DNA of 7,143 bases from Desulfobacterales bacterium (GTDB taxonomy: Bacteria > Desulfobacterota > Desulfobacteria > Desulfobacterales > JAUCGF01). The notes beneath the pieces were generated by a model, which ran no database searches, was not told the DNA's origin, and saw nothing but the letters and a program-made list of their open reading frames with translations. The DNA lies in the NCBI GenBank assembly GCA_029940345.1, contig JAOZRC010000275.1, forward strand, positions 1 through 7,143, read 5' to 3'. This document shows, one piece after another, positions 1 to 6,471 of the stretch. The position numbers and the translations under genes are program-made. Each line of letters begins with the position of its first letter. Position 1 is the stretch's first letter.

Positions 1-40
1 TTCAGCACTCCCCATGAAAGTGTAAACTACTTTTAAGCTA

Positions 41-619
41 TTATGAAGGATGCCCTCGTTTACGCTTATTTTTTCGTTTTTTCTTTCTCCGCTTTTTTTG
101 GGCCTTAATTGCTTTTTTTTGTTTGCGCTTAGCTATACTTAGCTTGATTTCATCCTGATATCTGCGAATGGCGGAATTGGCAAAATAATAGCCCGCAACG
201 GCTAAAGGCAGCCCGATAATCACACCGCCAATGGTTAAAGCGATAAATAGTTCTGGCGCTTTAACCAGCAATGTATAAAATATTTTAACATCATGCTCCA
301 CGCTGACTGTTTGCGCTTTGGGAACACTGTATATCCGGGAGCCAAGGTAATAGCAAACCGGATATATAACTGGCGCCGTTACCGGATTGGTCACCCACAC
401 GCCCAGACCCGCCGACATTTTGTTCCACTTGAACAAGGTGGCCAAACAAATCGCGATCGCCATTTGAAATCCCATTGTGGGCGACATGGCAACAAACAAT
501 CCCAGCGCTAGTCCCAAAGCAATTTCGTGAGGATGGCCTCGAATTTTTAGGAAACGCGCATACCCCTTTTGCAACAGTGAATATAATCTGTTTGTATTAT
601 CCTGTTTTTTCGTTTGCAT
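41..619 (-). CDS. DUF2062 family integral membrane protein with polybasic C-terminal tail
   Basis: The protein carries the DUF2062 signature: a basic stretch, then RGHPHEIALGLALGLFVAMSP, a second hydrophobic run, and the conserved block GLGVWVTNPVTAPVIYP, followed by a later helix (ALTIGGVIIGLPLAVAGYYF). This gives three to four membrane segments. The biochemical role of DUF2062 proteins is not established, so none is assigned. The last 30 residues are strikingly basic (19 of 25 positions are Lys or Arg) and are probably cytoplasmic. The frame is open to an ATG at 703 (220 aa). I prefer the ATG at 619 (192 aa) because family members usually begin about 25-30 residues before the RGxPH motif, and because a promoter-like sequence at 718-745 would put the transcript start only about 8 nt before 703. 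None of the candidate starts has a strong Shine-Dalgarno sequence, so the start is uncertain. The gene is divergent from the 1084 gene. The stop codon is at 41-43. Confidence 0.85.
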   Translation of the reverse strand: MQTKKQDNTNRLYSLLQKGYARFLKIRGHPHEIALGLALGLFVAMSPTMGFQMAIAICLATLFKWNKMSAGLGVWVTNPVTAPVIYPVCYYLGSRIYSVPKAQTVSVEHDVKIFYTLLVKAPELFIALTIGGVIIGLPLAVAGYYFANSAIRRYQDEIKLSIAKRKQKKAIKAQKKRRKKKRKNKRKRGHPS

Positions 620-717
620 GATGTATATTGAACATCCGATAAGTAACAATAATCGGCCGCCCGCTCCCATCCGGATAAAAAATCCGAAACAAAAGGTTTG
701 CATTTCAATCTTGATAG

Positions 718-745
718 GTTATAAATCTTAAAACGTAACCGTCAA
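718..745 (-). promoter_or_regulatory. Sigma-70-like promoter for the DUF2062 gene
   Basis: Read on the minus strand there is TTGACG (740-745), a 16-nt spacer and TATAAC (718-723), close to the sigma-70 consensus. Transcription would start near 711, leaving a leader of about 90 nt if translation starts at 619. This is a sequence match only. Confidence 0.5.
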
Positions 746-761
746 TTGTACAAGTGAAACC

Positions 762-770
762 ATTATATCA
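762..770 (-). promoter_or_regulatory. Second, extended -10 promoter candidate for the DUF2062 gene
   Basis: On the minus strand the sequence reads TGATATAAT, a perfect extended -10 element (TGnTATAAT). No good -35 box is seen upstream, which extended -10 promoters can tolerate. Transcription would start near 755 and would also allow translation from the 703 ATG. It lies in tandem with the 718-745 candidate. Confidence 0.4.
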
Positions 771-830
771 GACCTCGGAAATTCAAAATGACATATTTCA
801 TATAACATGCTGAAATAATATACTATTTTA

Positions 831-868
831 ATGTTCGGCATGACAAATTGGACATTCGCGCCGAGCAT
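831..868. other. Imperfect hairpin in the divergent intergenic region
   Basis: ATGTTCGGC (831-839) can pair with GCCGAGCAT (860-868): nine positions with one G-T type wobble and a 20-nt loop. It is the only locally GC-rich patch in an otherwise AT-rich spacer. No U-tract follows directly, so it is not a standard terminator. It may be an operator, a leader structure or chance. Confidence 0.3.
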
Positions 869-1083
869 CAAATTTTATAACATTTTGATTTAATAAGATA
901 TATTTTAATTGATTTTTTGGAATTTATAGAAAAAAGTGATAAAAGTGTCCAAAAAATCAGCACAATTTCGATGCCAATTTACGAAATCTGTATATATATT
1001 GAAAAAGCATAACATTAACAAGAAAATTTTAAAAATCAACCCGAATCGTATCATATTTATTAATTTTAAAGAAAGGATTATCT

Positions 1084-1572
1084 ATGGAAAGGCAAAATTA
1101 CGACGATGCGCCATCAACTCTTCAATCCCTTAAAACAATAATCACCCTGATTGCTTCAATTGCGGGAATTGTCATCATTTTGTACGGATTTAAACTCTGT
1201 CTTGATATTTTTACGCTAATATACAGTGTGTTTACAGAACCGAAGCAAATCGCTGACATTTTTAACCAGTGGGCGCAAACATCTGCCTTGACATCGTTGA
1301 AGTTTACTTTGGGGAAACAGACCTATTCCCTGGCGCATATAACTGCAATTATTATCGGGGGCGGATGCGCCCTACTGCTCGCCTGGCTGGCAATCGCAAT
1401 CATGCAAACCGGTGCTAAAATTGTTTATTGGACTTCCGATGATCAAGAAGCCATAAAAACAATACTCAAGAACGCTTTCGGTCCTGGCATGAAGCCAGTA
1501 ACATCGCAGCAACCCAGCCAATCGGATTCGAAAAAGAGATCAGTCCTAAATCAAAACCGAAAATCAAATTAG
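1084..1572 (+). CDS. Small two-helix membrane protein of unknown function
   Basis: I do not recognise a named family. The 162-aa product has a short polar N-terminus, a long hydrophobic stretch at about residues 18-50 (rich in Ile, Leu and Val), a soluble loop at about 51-82, a second membrane helix at about 84-110 with a GGG turn, and a charged C-terminal tail (119-162) rich in Ser, Gln and Lys. There is no cleavable signal peptide or lipobox, so an inner-membrane location is inferred. The start is well supported: GAAAGGA (1071-1077) lies six bases before the ATG. Thirty-three bases separate its stop from the ATG of the M16C peptidase, and this gap contains a perfect hairpin. The two genes are probably co-transcribed. 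Whether the protein anchors or works with the peptidase cannot be told from the sequence. Confidence 0.8.
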   Translation: MERQNYDDAPSTLQSLKTIITLIASIAGIVIILYGFKLCLDIFTLIYSVFTEPKQIADIFNQWAQTSALTSLKFTLGKQTYSLAHITAIIIGGGCALLLAWLAIAIMQTGAKIVYWTSDDQEAIKTILKNAFGPGMKPVTSQQPSQSDSKKRSVLNQNRKSN

Positions 1573-1589
1573 GTAAGTGTGACTTACCT
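1571..1589 (+). promoter_or_regulatory. Perfect 8-bp hairpin between the membrane-protein and peptidase genes
   Basis: AGGTAAGT (1571-1578) and ACTTACCT (1582-1589) are exact reverse complements separated by a GTG loop. The left arm begins inside the TAG stop codon of the upstream gene. The right arm ends three bases before the AAAGGA ribosome binding site of the peptidase gene. No T-run follows, so it is not a standard terminator. It could be an mRNA structure that tunes translation or decay between the two cistrons, or a dyad bound by a protein. Confidence 0.6.
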
Positions 1590-1592
1590 GGC

Positions 1593-1598
1593 AAAGGA
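1593..1598 (+). promoter_or_regulatory. Ribosome binding site fixing the peptidase start
   Basis: AAAGGA stands seven bases before ATG 1606. The alternative in-frame GTG at 1579 lies in the loop of the 1571-1589 hairpin and has no Shine-Dalgarno sequence. This decides in favour of a start at 1606. Confidence 0.75.
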
Positions 1599-1605
1599 AA
1601 CTAAA

Positions 1606-4600
1606 ATGAATATAATCAACGATCTGAATAATCCCGGCCTTGCCAAAGGAGATGCGATTCACGGCTATACAATTAAAGAAATTGCCTCCTTGCAAGTGAT
1701 TGACTCGGTTCTATATGAACTGGAACACGACGCCACCGGTGCCAAACATGTGCATATCAGCAACAATGATGCGGAAAATACGTTTAGCGTCGCATTTAAA
1801 ACCGTTCCCCATGATTCCACCGGTGTTGCGCATATCCTCGAGCACACCGCATTGTGCGGTTCACGCCTGTTCCCCGTGCGCGACCCATTTTTTTCCATGC
1901 TCAAAAGGAGTTTAAGCACGTTTATGAATGCGTTCACCGCTTCGGATTGGACGATGTATCCGTTTACTACCCAAAATCATAAAGATTTCTACAACCTGGC
2001 AGATGTTTACCTTGATTCCGCCTTTTATCCCAATATTGATGAATTAAGCTTCAAACAGGAAGGCTATCGCTTGGAAATCGAACCCATGACCGCAGAGCCA
2101 GATCATTCCCGATTGGTATATAAAGGCGTGGTTTATAATGAAATGAAAGGCGCTATGTCGTCACCGGATCAGGTCATGGCGCGTTCGATGATGAACGCCC
2201 TTTATCCGGATGTAACCTATTGTCATAATTCCGGCGGGGAGCCGGCCGTGATTCCTTCATTAAAGCACGCTGAACTGGTTGCGTTTCACCGACGGCATTA
2301 CCATCCCAGCAATGCCTTTTTCTATACCTACGGCAATCTTCCGTTAAAAGAACATCTACGCTTTATCAATACCAAAATATTAAGCCATTTCGATCTCATT
2401 GATCCGCAAACCGATGTTCCGCCTCAACCCCGCTGGCTCAAACCGCGAACCGCTTTTTATCCTTATCCGTTGGGTCCGAATGAAAACCCGGAAAAAAAAT
2501 ACCAGGTTTGCATTGCCTGGTTGACCGCTGATATCAAGGACAGTTTCGAAGTGCTGGTTTTAACGCTATTGGAACAAATATTGTTAGGCAACTCCTCCTC
2601 GCCGCTGCGTCGGGCGCTGATCGAATCGGGAATTGGCTCCGCGTTGAGTGATGGCTCCGGCTTTGACCCGGATAACCGTGACACCCTTTTTGCTTGCGGG
2701 CTCAAGGATGTTAAAAAAACAGACGCTCCCGCCATTGAAAAAATTATCTTTGACGTTTTCAATCATTTGATTGACAACGGTATTGAAGCGGAACGCATCG
2801 AATCGGCCATTCATCAGATTGAATTTCATCGCAAGGAAGTAACCAACACGCCCTATCCCTATGGTATCAAACTGCTGCTTACTTTTGCCGGCAGTTGGTT
2901 TCATGGCGGCGCACCTTTAGCGAATTTAAATATTGATGCAAACTTGCAAAAATTACGTGAAGCCTTGGCCCAGGGCAGCTTTTTGGAAAACCGGATCAAA
3001 CAATACTTTTTAGAAAACCCACACCGGATGCTTTTTACCCTGACGCCTGATCAAACCCTGGCTGCCAAAGAAACCCAACGCGTGGAAAAAGAGCTTACCG
3101 CTCTGAAACGTAAATTAACCCAAGCGGATTTGGCAAAAATCGCCTCAGATGCGGATGCACTAAAAAAACTCCAGGAAACAGGGGAAGACCTCTCTTGTTT
3201 GCCCACGTTGGCGTTAGATGAAATACCACCATCAATTCAGACAGTTCTGGCACACAACGCTTACTCAGACACATCGGCGCTTTGTTATGCCCAACCCACG
3301 GCCGGTATCGTCTATTTCACCGCCGCAGCCGGTGCCGGCGCAATACCCCAGGAATCAGTTCCGCTCACATCCCTGTTTTGCAGCGCGCTGCCGCGCATGG
3401 GAACTGCAAAACGCGATTATGCCCAGATGGCCCAGCGCATCTCCTTATATACCGGCGGCCTGGGACTGGCTCCCATCGTACGCACCTGTTTCAACCCCGG
3501 CGAAGGTTGCCTTCCTTTTACAACCTTCAGCGGTAAATGTTTAGAACGCAACCAGGACAAGATGTTTGCCATTATTGAAGAACTGTTGTGTGAATATGCT
3601 TTCACGGATTTAGACCGTTTAAAAAGCATTCTGTTTGAGTATCGCGCCGGTCTTGAAGCAATGGTGGTTCAAAACGGCCACCATCTGGCGATGGCACTGG
3701 CTTGCCGGCATTTTTCACCCACCCTGGCGTTAAGCGAAATCTGGCAGGGTGTTCACCAACTCAAAAAAATCAAAGCGCTCACGGATCTGATCGCCAATCC
3801 TGAGCTTTCTCAAAACCGGCTGGAGCAAACTGCCGCGAACCTAACCCAAATCGGACAAATCCTTTTCAAACAGGAGAACCTTAAAATGGGTCTTGTGGGC
3901 GAAGAACATGTGCTGTATGACGCAGTGCCAACGATCGCCACTATGCGTAATCAAATTCCCACAGGCGCCAAAAACGGCTTCATCCCGCCCAATCTCAGTG
4001 AATATGAAAACAAATCTCGCCGGGAAGGATGGACAACCGCAACAGCTGTCGCTTTCGTAGCCAATGCGTTTAAAACCGTGCGCTTGAACCACGAAGACGC
4101 CCCCGCGCTGTCCGTGATAAGCAAACTGCTGCGCTCCTTGTATCTGCACCGAGAAATTCGTGAAAAAGGAGGCGCATACGGCGGTTTTGCCTTATACAAC
4201 AGCAGTGAAGGCATCTTTTCGTTGGCCTCATACAGAGACCCCCATATTGTCAACACATTAAAGGTATTTACCAAGGCCACAGCCTTCATCTGTTCCGGAC
4301 GTTACACCGATGAAGATATCAAGGAAGCCATTCTTCAAGTTTGCTCGATCATTGATAAACCGGATACACCGGGAACCGCGGCACGCAAGGCCTTTTACCG
4401 CAACTTGATTTCCCTTTCGGATGAAACCCGCGAAGAATATAAAACCGGCCTTTTGGCGTTAACTCGCAAGGATGTTGTCCGTGTGGCCGAAAAATATTTT
4501 GATCAACAGGTAAACGCACCGTGTGTGGCGGTTATCGCCGGTGAGGAACAATTAGAAAACGCCAATGCCAAACTTGGCGAACAGGCTTTAACACTGGAAG

Positions 4601-4608
4601 AAATTTGA
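1606..4608 (+). CDS. M16C family zinc metallopeptidase, PreP-like (presequence protease/insulinase type)
   Basis: At 1000 aa this is the usual length of the single-chain M16C peptidases (presequence protease PreP, yeast Cym1). These form a clamshell of two halves that encloses and cleaves unfolded peptides. The inverted zinc motif HILEH (His76, Glu79, His80) is followed by LCGS and, 100 residues after Glu79, by the third zinc ligand in VVYNEMKGAMSSPDQ (Glu179). Glu79 is the expected catalytic base. The C-terminal half keeps the Arg-x5-Tyr pair in REKGGAYGGF (Arg852, Tyr858), which in the family completes the active site on closure. A charged helical stretch at about 490-530 matches the hinge between halves. 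No signal peptide or membrane segment is visible, so a cytoplasmic peptide-degrading role is likely. The exact substrate is unknown. It sits 33 bases after the small membrane-protein gene and 22 bases before the AlbA_2 gene, all in the same direction. The frame is intact. Confidence 0.95.
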   Translation: MNIINDLNNPGLAKGDAIHGYTIKEIASLQVIDSVLYELEHDATGAKHVHISNNDAENTFSVAFKTVPHDSTGVAHILEHTALCGSRLFPVRDPFFSMLKRSLSTFMNAFTASDWTMYPFTTQNHKDFYNLADVYLDSAFYPNIDELSFKQEGYRLEIEPMTAEPDHSRLVYKGVVYNEMKGAMSSPDQVMARSMMNALYPDVTYCHNSGGEPAVIPSLKHAELVAFHRRHYHPSNAFFYTYGNLPLKEHLRFINTKILSHFDLIDPQTDVPPQPRWLKPRTAFYPYPLGPNENPEKKYQVCIAWLTADIKDSFEVLVLTLLEQILLGNSSSPLRRALIESGIGSALSDGSGFDPDNRDTLFACGLKDVKKTDAPAIEKIIFDVFNHLIDNGIEAERIESAIHQIEFHRKEVTNTPYPYGIKLLLTFAGSWFHGGAPLANLNIDANLQKLREALAQGSFLENRIKQYFLENPHRMLFTLTPDQTLAAKETQRVEKELTALKRKLTQADLAKIASDADALKKLQETGEDLSCLPTLALDEIPPSIQTVLAHNAYSDTSALCYAQPTAGIVYFTAAAGAGAIPQESVPLTSLFCSALPRMGTAKRDYAQMAQRISLYTGGLGLAPIVRTCFNPGEGCLPFTTFSGKCLERNQDKMFAIIEELLCEYAFTDLDRLKSILFEYRAGLEAMVVQNGHHLAMALACRHFSPTLALSEIWQGVHQLKKIKALTDLIANPELSQNRLEQTAANLTQIGQILFKQENLKMGLVGEEHVLYDAVPTIATMRNQIPTGAKNGFIPPNLSEYENKSRREGWTTATAVAFVANAFKTVRLNHEDAPALSVISKLLRSLYLHREIREKGGAYGGFALYNSSEGIFSLASYRDPHIVNTLKVFTKATAFICSGRYTDEDIKEAILQVCSIIDKPDTPGTAARKAFYRNLISLSDETREEYKTGLLALTRKDVVRVAEKYFDQQVNAPCVAVIAGEEQLENANAKLGEQALTLEEI

Positions 4609-4630
4609 TTTGCAAAATTAGGAGCAGATC

Positions 4631-5803
4631 ATGAATTGTGATCAGTTAGAGGAAATTCTAAACAGGGGTGAAGATTCAAATCACCAATTCAAAGCAAATT
4701 TCAAAAGTATTGATCAACTGGCAGTTGAAATCAGCGCTTTGGCCAATTCAGATGGTGGTATGATTATCATCGGAGTTTCAGACGAATGCGACTTAATTGG
4801 TATCAGCAAAAAAGATGTCAGCCGCCTTAATCAATGGATTTCAAATGCGACGTCGAATAAAATCGACAAACAGATATTTGTTAAAACAGAAATAAACATA
4901 TGTGATAAAAAGCGTATTTTAATTATTCAGGTTCCCCGTGGAATCAATAAACCGTATGCCGTAAACCGGGTTGATGTGTGGGTTAAAAGCGGTGCTGATA
5001 AAAGGCGCGCCCCAGTTGAAGAAATACTGAGATTGGCTCAGACATCAGGATTTTTATACGCCGATGAATCAGAAACCGAAACAACTGTTGATGATATTGA
5101 CCTTGATTTTTTCAAAGACAGATCTCACACGTTTTATCAAGAGAAAATTGAAAGATTAGAAATTCCGATTAAAACGCTTTTAGTTAACATTAAATTAATG
5201 CAAAATGATAAGTTAACGCTGGCCGGTTTATTGCTGTTTGGCAAGAATCCTGAATTTGTCAAACCACAGTTCGGTATTAAGGCCACCTATTTTGAAGGCT
5301 GTGAAATTTCCGGACAAAAATATAAGGATTCGGAAATTATTCGTGGGAAATTAATCAATCAATATCTGGATGGAATATATTTTATAAAAAGAAATCTAAG
5401 AAGAATTCAAGGGAATCAAAATTTTAATGCGCCCGGTATACTTGAAATTCCTGAAGAAACATTTTCTGAAACGATTGCCAATGCGATTGCCCATCGTAAT
5501 TATTATATTGATTCATCTATTCAAATAAATCTGTTTGATGACCGATTAGAAGTAAACAGCCCGGGTAATCTTCCAAATACGATCAATGAAGAGAATATTA
5601 AATTTGGCGTCCACATCGAACGAAATCCGATCATGCTCTATTTTTTGGAAAAAGATCCGAAATTTCGGTATAGTGGTAAAGGCACAGGAATTCCCCGAGT
5701 CATTAAATTATGTGAAGAAGCCGACCTAAAAGTTAAATTTATAAATGATAAACAGAAACAACAATTCAGTGTAATATTCTATAGAAAGTCTGAAAACTGT
5801 TGA
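4631..5803 (+). CDS. AlbA_2 domain ATP-binding protein (Schlafen AlbA_2 / RecG-like COG2865 type)
   Basis: The 390-aa protein has the two-part layout of the COG2865 group. The N-terminal AlbA_2 (Schlafen-type) domain spans about residues 10-130: SNHQFK (16-21), ALANSDGGMIIIGVSD (36-51), KPYAV (107-111) and VWVKSGADKRRAP (116-128). The C-terminal GHKL-like ATP-binding part has ETIANAIAHRNYY (Glu280 and Asn284 expected near Mg-ATP), LEVNSPGNLP (306-315) and GKGTGIPRV (349-357). Members are often annotated as transcriptional regulators or RecG-like helicases, but this protein has no helicase motifs. It ends soon after the ATPase-like part and lacks the C-terminal winged helix that many relatives carry. 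Family members occur in defence and mobile regions. The start is supported by AGGAG (4620-4624), six bases before the ATG. It lies 22 bases after the peptidase stop, so read-through transcription is likely. Its DNA is visibly AT-richer than the peptidase gene, suggesting separate acquisition. Its molecular function is uncertain. Confidence 0.88.
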   Translation: MNCDQLEEILNRGEDSNHQFKANFKSIDQLAVEISALANSDGGMIIIGVSDECDLIGISKKDVSRLNQWISNATSNKIDKQIFVKTEINICDKKRILIIQVPRGINKPYAVNRVDVWVKSGADKRRAPVEEILRLAQTSGFLYADESETETTVDDIDLDFFKDRSHTFYQEKIERLEIPIKTLLVNIKLMQNDKLTLAGLLLFGKNPEFVKPQFGIKATYFEGCEISGQKYKDSEIIRGKLINQYLDGIYFIKRNLRRIQGNQNFNAPGILEIPEETFSETIANAIAHRNYYIDSSIQINLFDDRLEVNSPGNLPNTINEENIKFGVHIERNPIMLYFLEKDPKFRYSGKGTGIPRVIKLCEEADLKVKFINDKQKQQFSVIFYRKSENC

Positions 5804-5877
5804 ATCTGCGAAATAAAGCAAAAAGGCAATACAAGTAAAAAAAGATCAAAATCTCTCCCCCTGTTAAGGATAGCACA
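5804..5877. other. Short noncoding stretch between the AlbA_2 gene and the IS630 remnant
   Basis: I see no gene, no hairpin followed by a T-run, and no clear promoter. Transcription from the AlbA_2 gene therefore has no obvious terminator before the mobile element. Confidence 0.4.
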
Positions 5878-5900
5878 GTAATACCATTTGCGAAAATTAA
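5878..5900 (+). repeat. Left terminal inverted repeat of the IS630 remnant
   Basis: These 23 bases (GTAATACCATTTGCG followed by AAAATTAA) are the exact reverse complement of 6245-6267. The identity includes the TA target dinucleotide and one base outside it. Weaker similarity continues inward for a few bases. Confidence 0.9.
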
Positions 5901-6264
5901 ACTCCCATCCAATTTTTGAACAACTTGCCTAAAACAGAGTGTTTTCTTATTTTATATTGGGCGATTATTTAACACAAATGGTATCAGATAAGGCTGCGTG
6001 GCATACAACAGAGAAATTTCAATGCCCTGAAAAATGTAACCTTGCTCCCTTTGCCAGCCTATTCTCCTGAACTAAATCCGGCAGAGCAGGTATGGTAACA
6101 ATTGCGTCAAGATAGCCTTGGCAATAGATGTTTTGAAACTTACGAAACCATTATGGATGGTTGTTGTGAAGCTTGGAATTCTTTTGTTTCAAAAGCAGGG
6201 GCAGTTAAATCATTATGCTCTCGCAAGTGGGCTTTTGGGGGCGGTTAATTTTCGCAAATGGTAT
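5881..6264 (+). mobile_element. Internally deleted IS630-family element (MITE-like, 384 bp)
   Basis: The element begins ATACCATTTGCG and ends with the exact reverse complement CGCAAATGGTAT. TA dinucleotides stand outside both ends (5879-5880 and 6265-6266), as expected for IS630/Tc1-mariner elements that duplicate a TA target. Inside, the plus strand encodes the C-terminal part of an IS630-type DDE transposase, including LPAYSPELNPAEQVW. A full-length element of this family is about 1.1 kb, so the N-terminal helix-turn-helix region and first catalytic Asp are gone. The remaining gene is also broken. The element cannot make its own transposase but keeps intact ends, so a related full element elsewhere in the genome could still move it. 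It lies between the AlbA_2 gene and the cas6 gene. Confidence 0.88.
5978..6248 (+). pseudogene. IS630-family transposase, 3' fragment with frameshift and nonsense codon
   Basis: Reading from 5978 gives MVSDKAAWHTTEKFQCPE, which matches the segment around the second catalytic Asp (Asp codon 5987-5989; typical form MVLDGAGWH). After a run of five A bases (6030-6034) the frame must shift by one to continue NVTLLPLPAYSPELNPAEQVW, which holds the third catalytic residue (Glu codon 6084-6086). One extra A in the run explains the shift. Immediately after the Trp codon, TAA (6096-6098) stands where the family has a Gln codon (IWQQLRQ type), a C-to-T nonsense change. The frame then runs through QLRQDSLGNRCFETYE and EAWNSFVSKAG to a natural stop at 6246-6248. 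The N-terminal part of the transposase is absent. No functional product is expected. Confidence 0.85.
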
Positions 6265-6267
6265 TAC
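6245..6267 (-). repeat. Right terminal inverted repeat of the IS630 remnant
   Basis: This is the exact reverse complement of 5878-5900 over 23 bases. The stop codon of the transposase remnant (TAA, 6246-6248) lies inside this repeat, so coding sequence runs right up to the element end. Confidence 0.9.
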
Positions 6268-6431
6268 ATGCCGTGACCAATTATCGCGAACCTGACAGCT
6301 CCCGCAGAATACTGACGCCCAACGGGCGCTTAGGCGATCTTATTTTAACGGGTCGGCAGGTTGAAGAGAGCCAGACGGAAGTGTCAGGGATTGGGAAGAT
6401 GCTGGCCGGCTGGCAGGTACCTTTTCCCTGA
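6258..6431 (+). pseudogene. Short open fragment of unknown origin between the IS630 remnant and cas6
   Basis: An open frame runs from the right end of the IS630 remnant to TGA at 6429-6431 (57 codons from ATG 6258, 52 codons from GTG 6273). The ATG lies inside the terminal repeat and neither start has a ribosome binding site. The residues (for example RRILTPNGRLGDLILTGRQ) look like ordinary protein, and the stretch is GC-richer than the DNA on either side. This would fit the 3' end of a gene whose front was lost when the element inserted or the region rearranged. I do not recognise the parent gene, and a chance open frame remains possible. Confidence 0.25.
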
Positions 6432-6471
6432 CCGTATCATGCAACCCTAATTTTCAAAGAACCATACCAAT

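Larger units (their letters stand above)
704..1083. other. AT-rich divergent intergenic region
   Basis: No convincing gene is present here. An open frame beginning with GTG at 936 and overlapping the 1084 gene has low-complexity Lys/Ile/Asn-rich content typical of AT-rich noncoding DNA, and no ribosome binding site. On the minus-strand side the region holds two promoter candidates. On the plus-strand side many TA-rich tracts exist (for example around 991-999), but none has a convincing -35 partner, so I cannot assign the promoter of the 1084 operon. Confidence 0.6.

Noticed and set aside
1..36. Reading frame ending FSTPHESVNYF then TAA at 34-36, reminiscent of the C-terminal end of some integrase-type transposases
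   Set aside because: Eleven codons are too few. An open run of this length is expected by chance and the resemblance is weak. The sequence to the left would decide it.
293..511. 72-codon plus-strand open frame inside the DUF2062 gene
   Set aside because: It is antisense to the conserved DUF2062 core and has no recognisable motif.
936..1133. 65-codon open frame with GTG start before and overlapping the membrane-protein gene
   Set aside because: It has no ribosome binding site and low-complexity AT-driven composition, and it overlaps a well-supported gene start in another frame.
1579..1605. Upstream GTG start extending the M16C peptidase by nine residues
   Set aside because: The GTG lies in the loop of the 1571-1589 hairpin and has no ribosome binding site, while ATG 1606 has AAAGGA at ideal spacing.
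1665..4289. Several overlapping open frames on both strands within the peptidase gene
   Set aside because: They are shadows of the intact M16C frame. None shows a ribosome binding site with recognisable protein motifs.
5804..5880. Rho-independent terminator after the AlbA_2 gene
   Set aside because: The A-rich tracts here have no GC-rich stem, and no stem followed by T-run was found on the plus strand.
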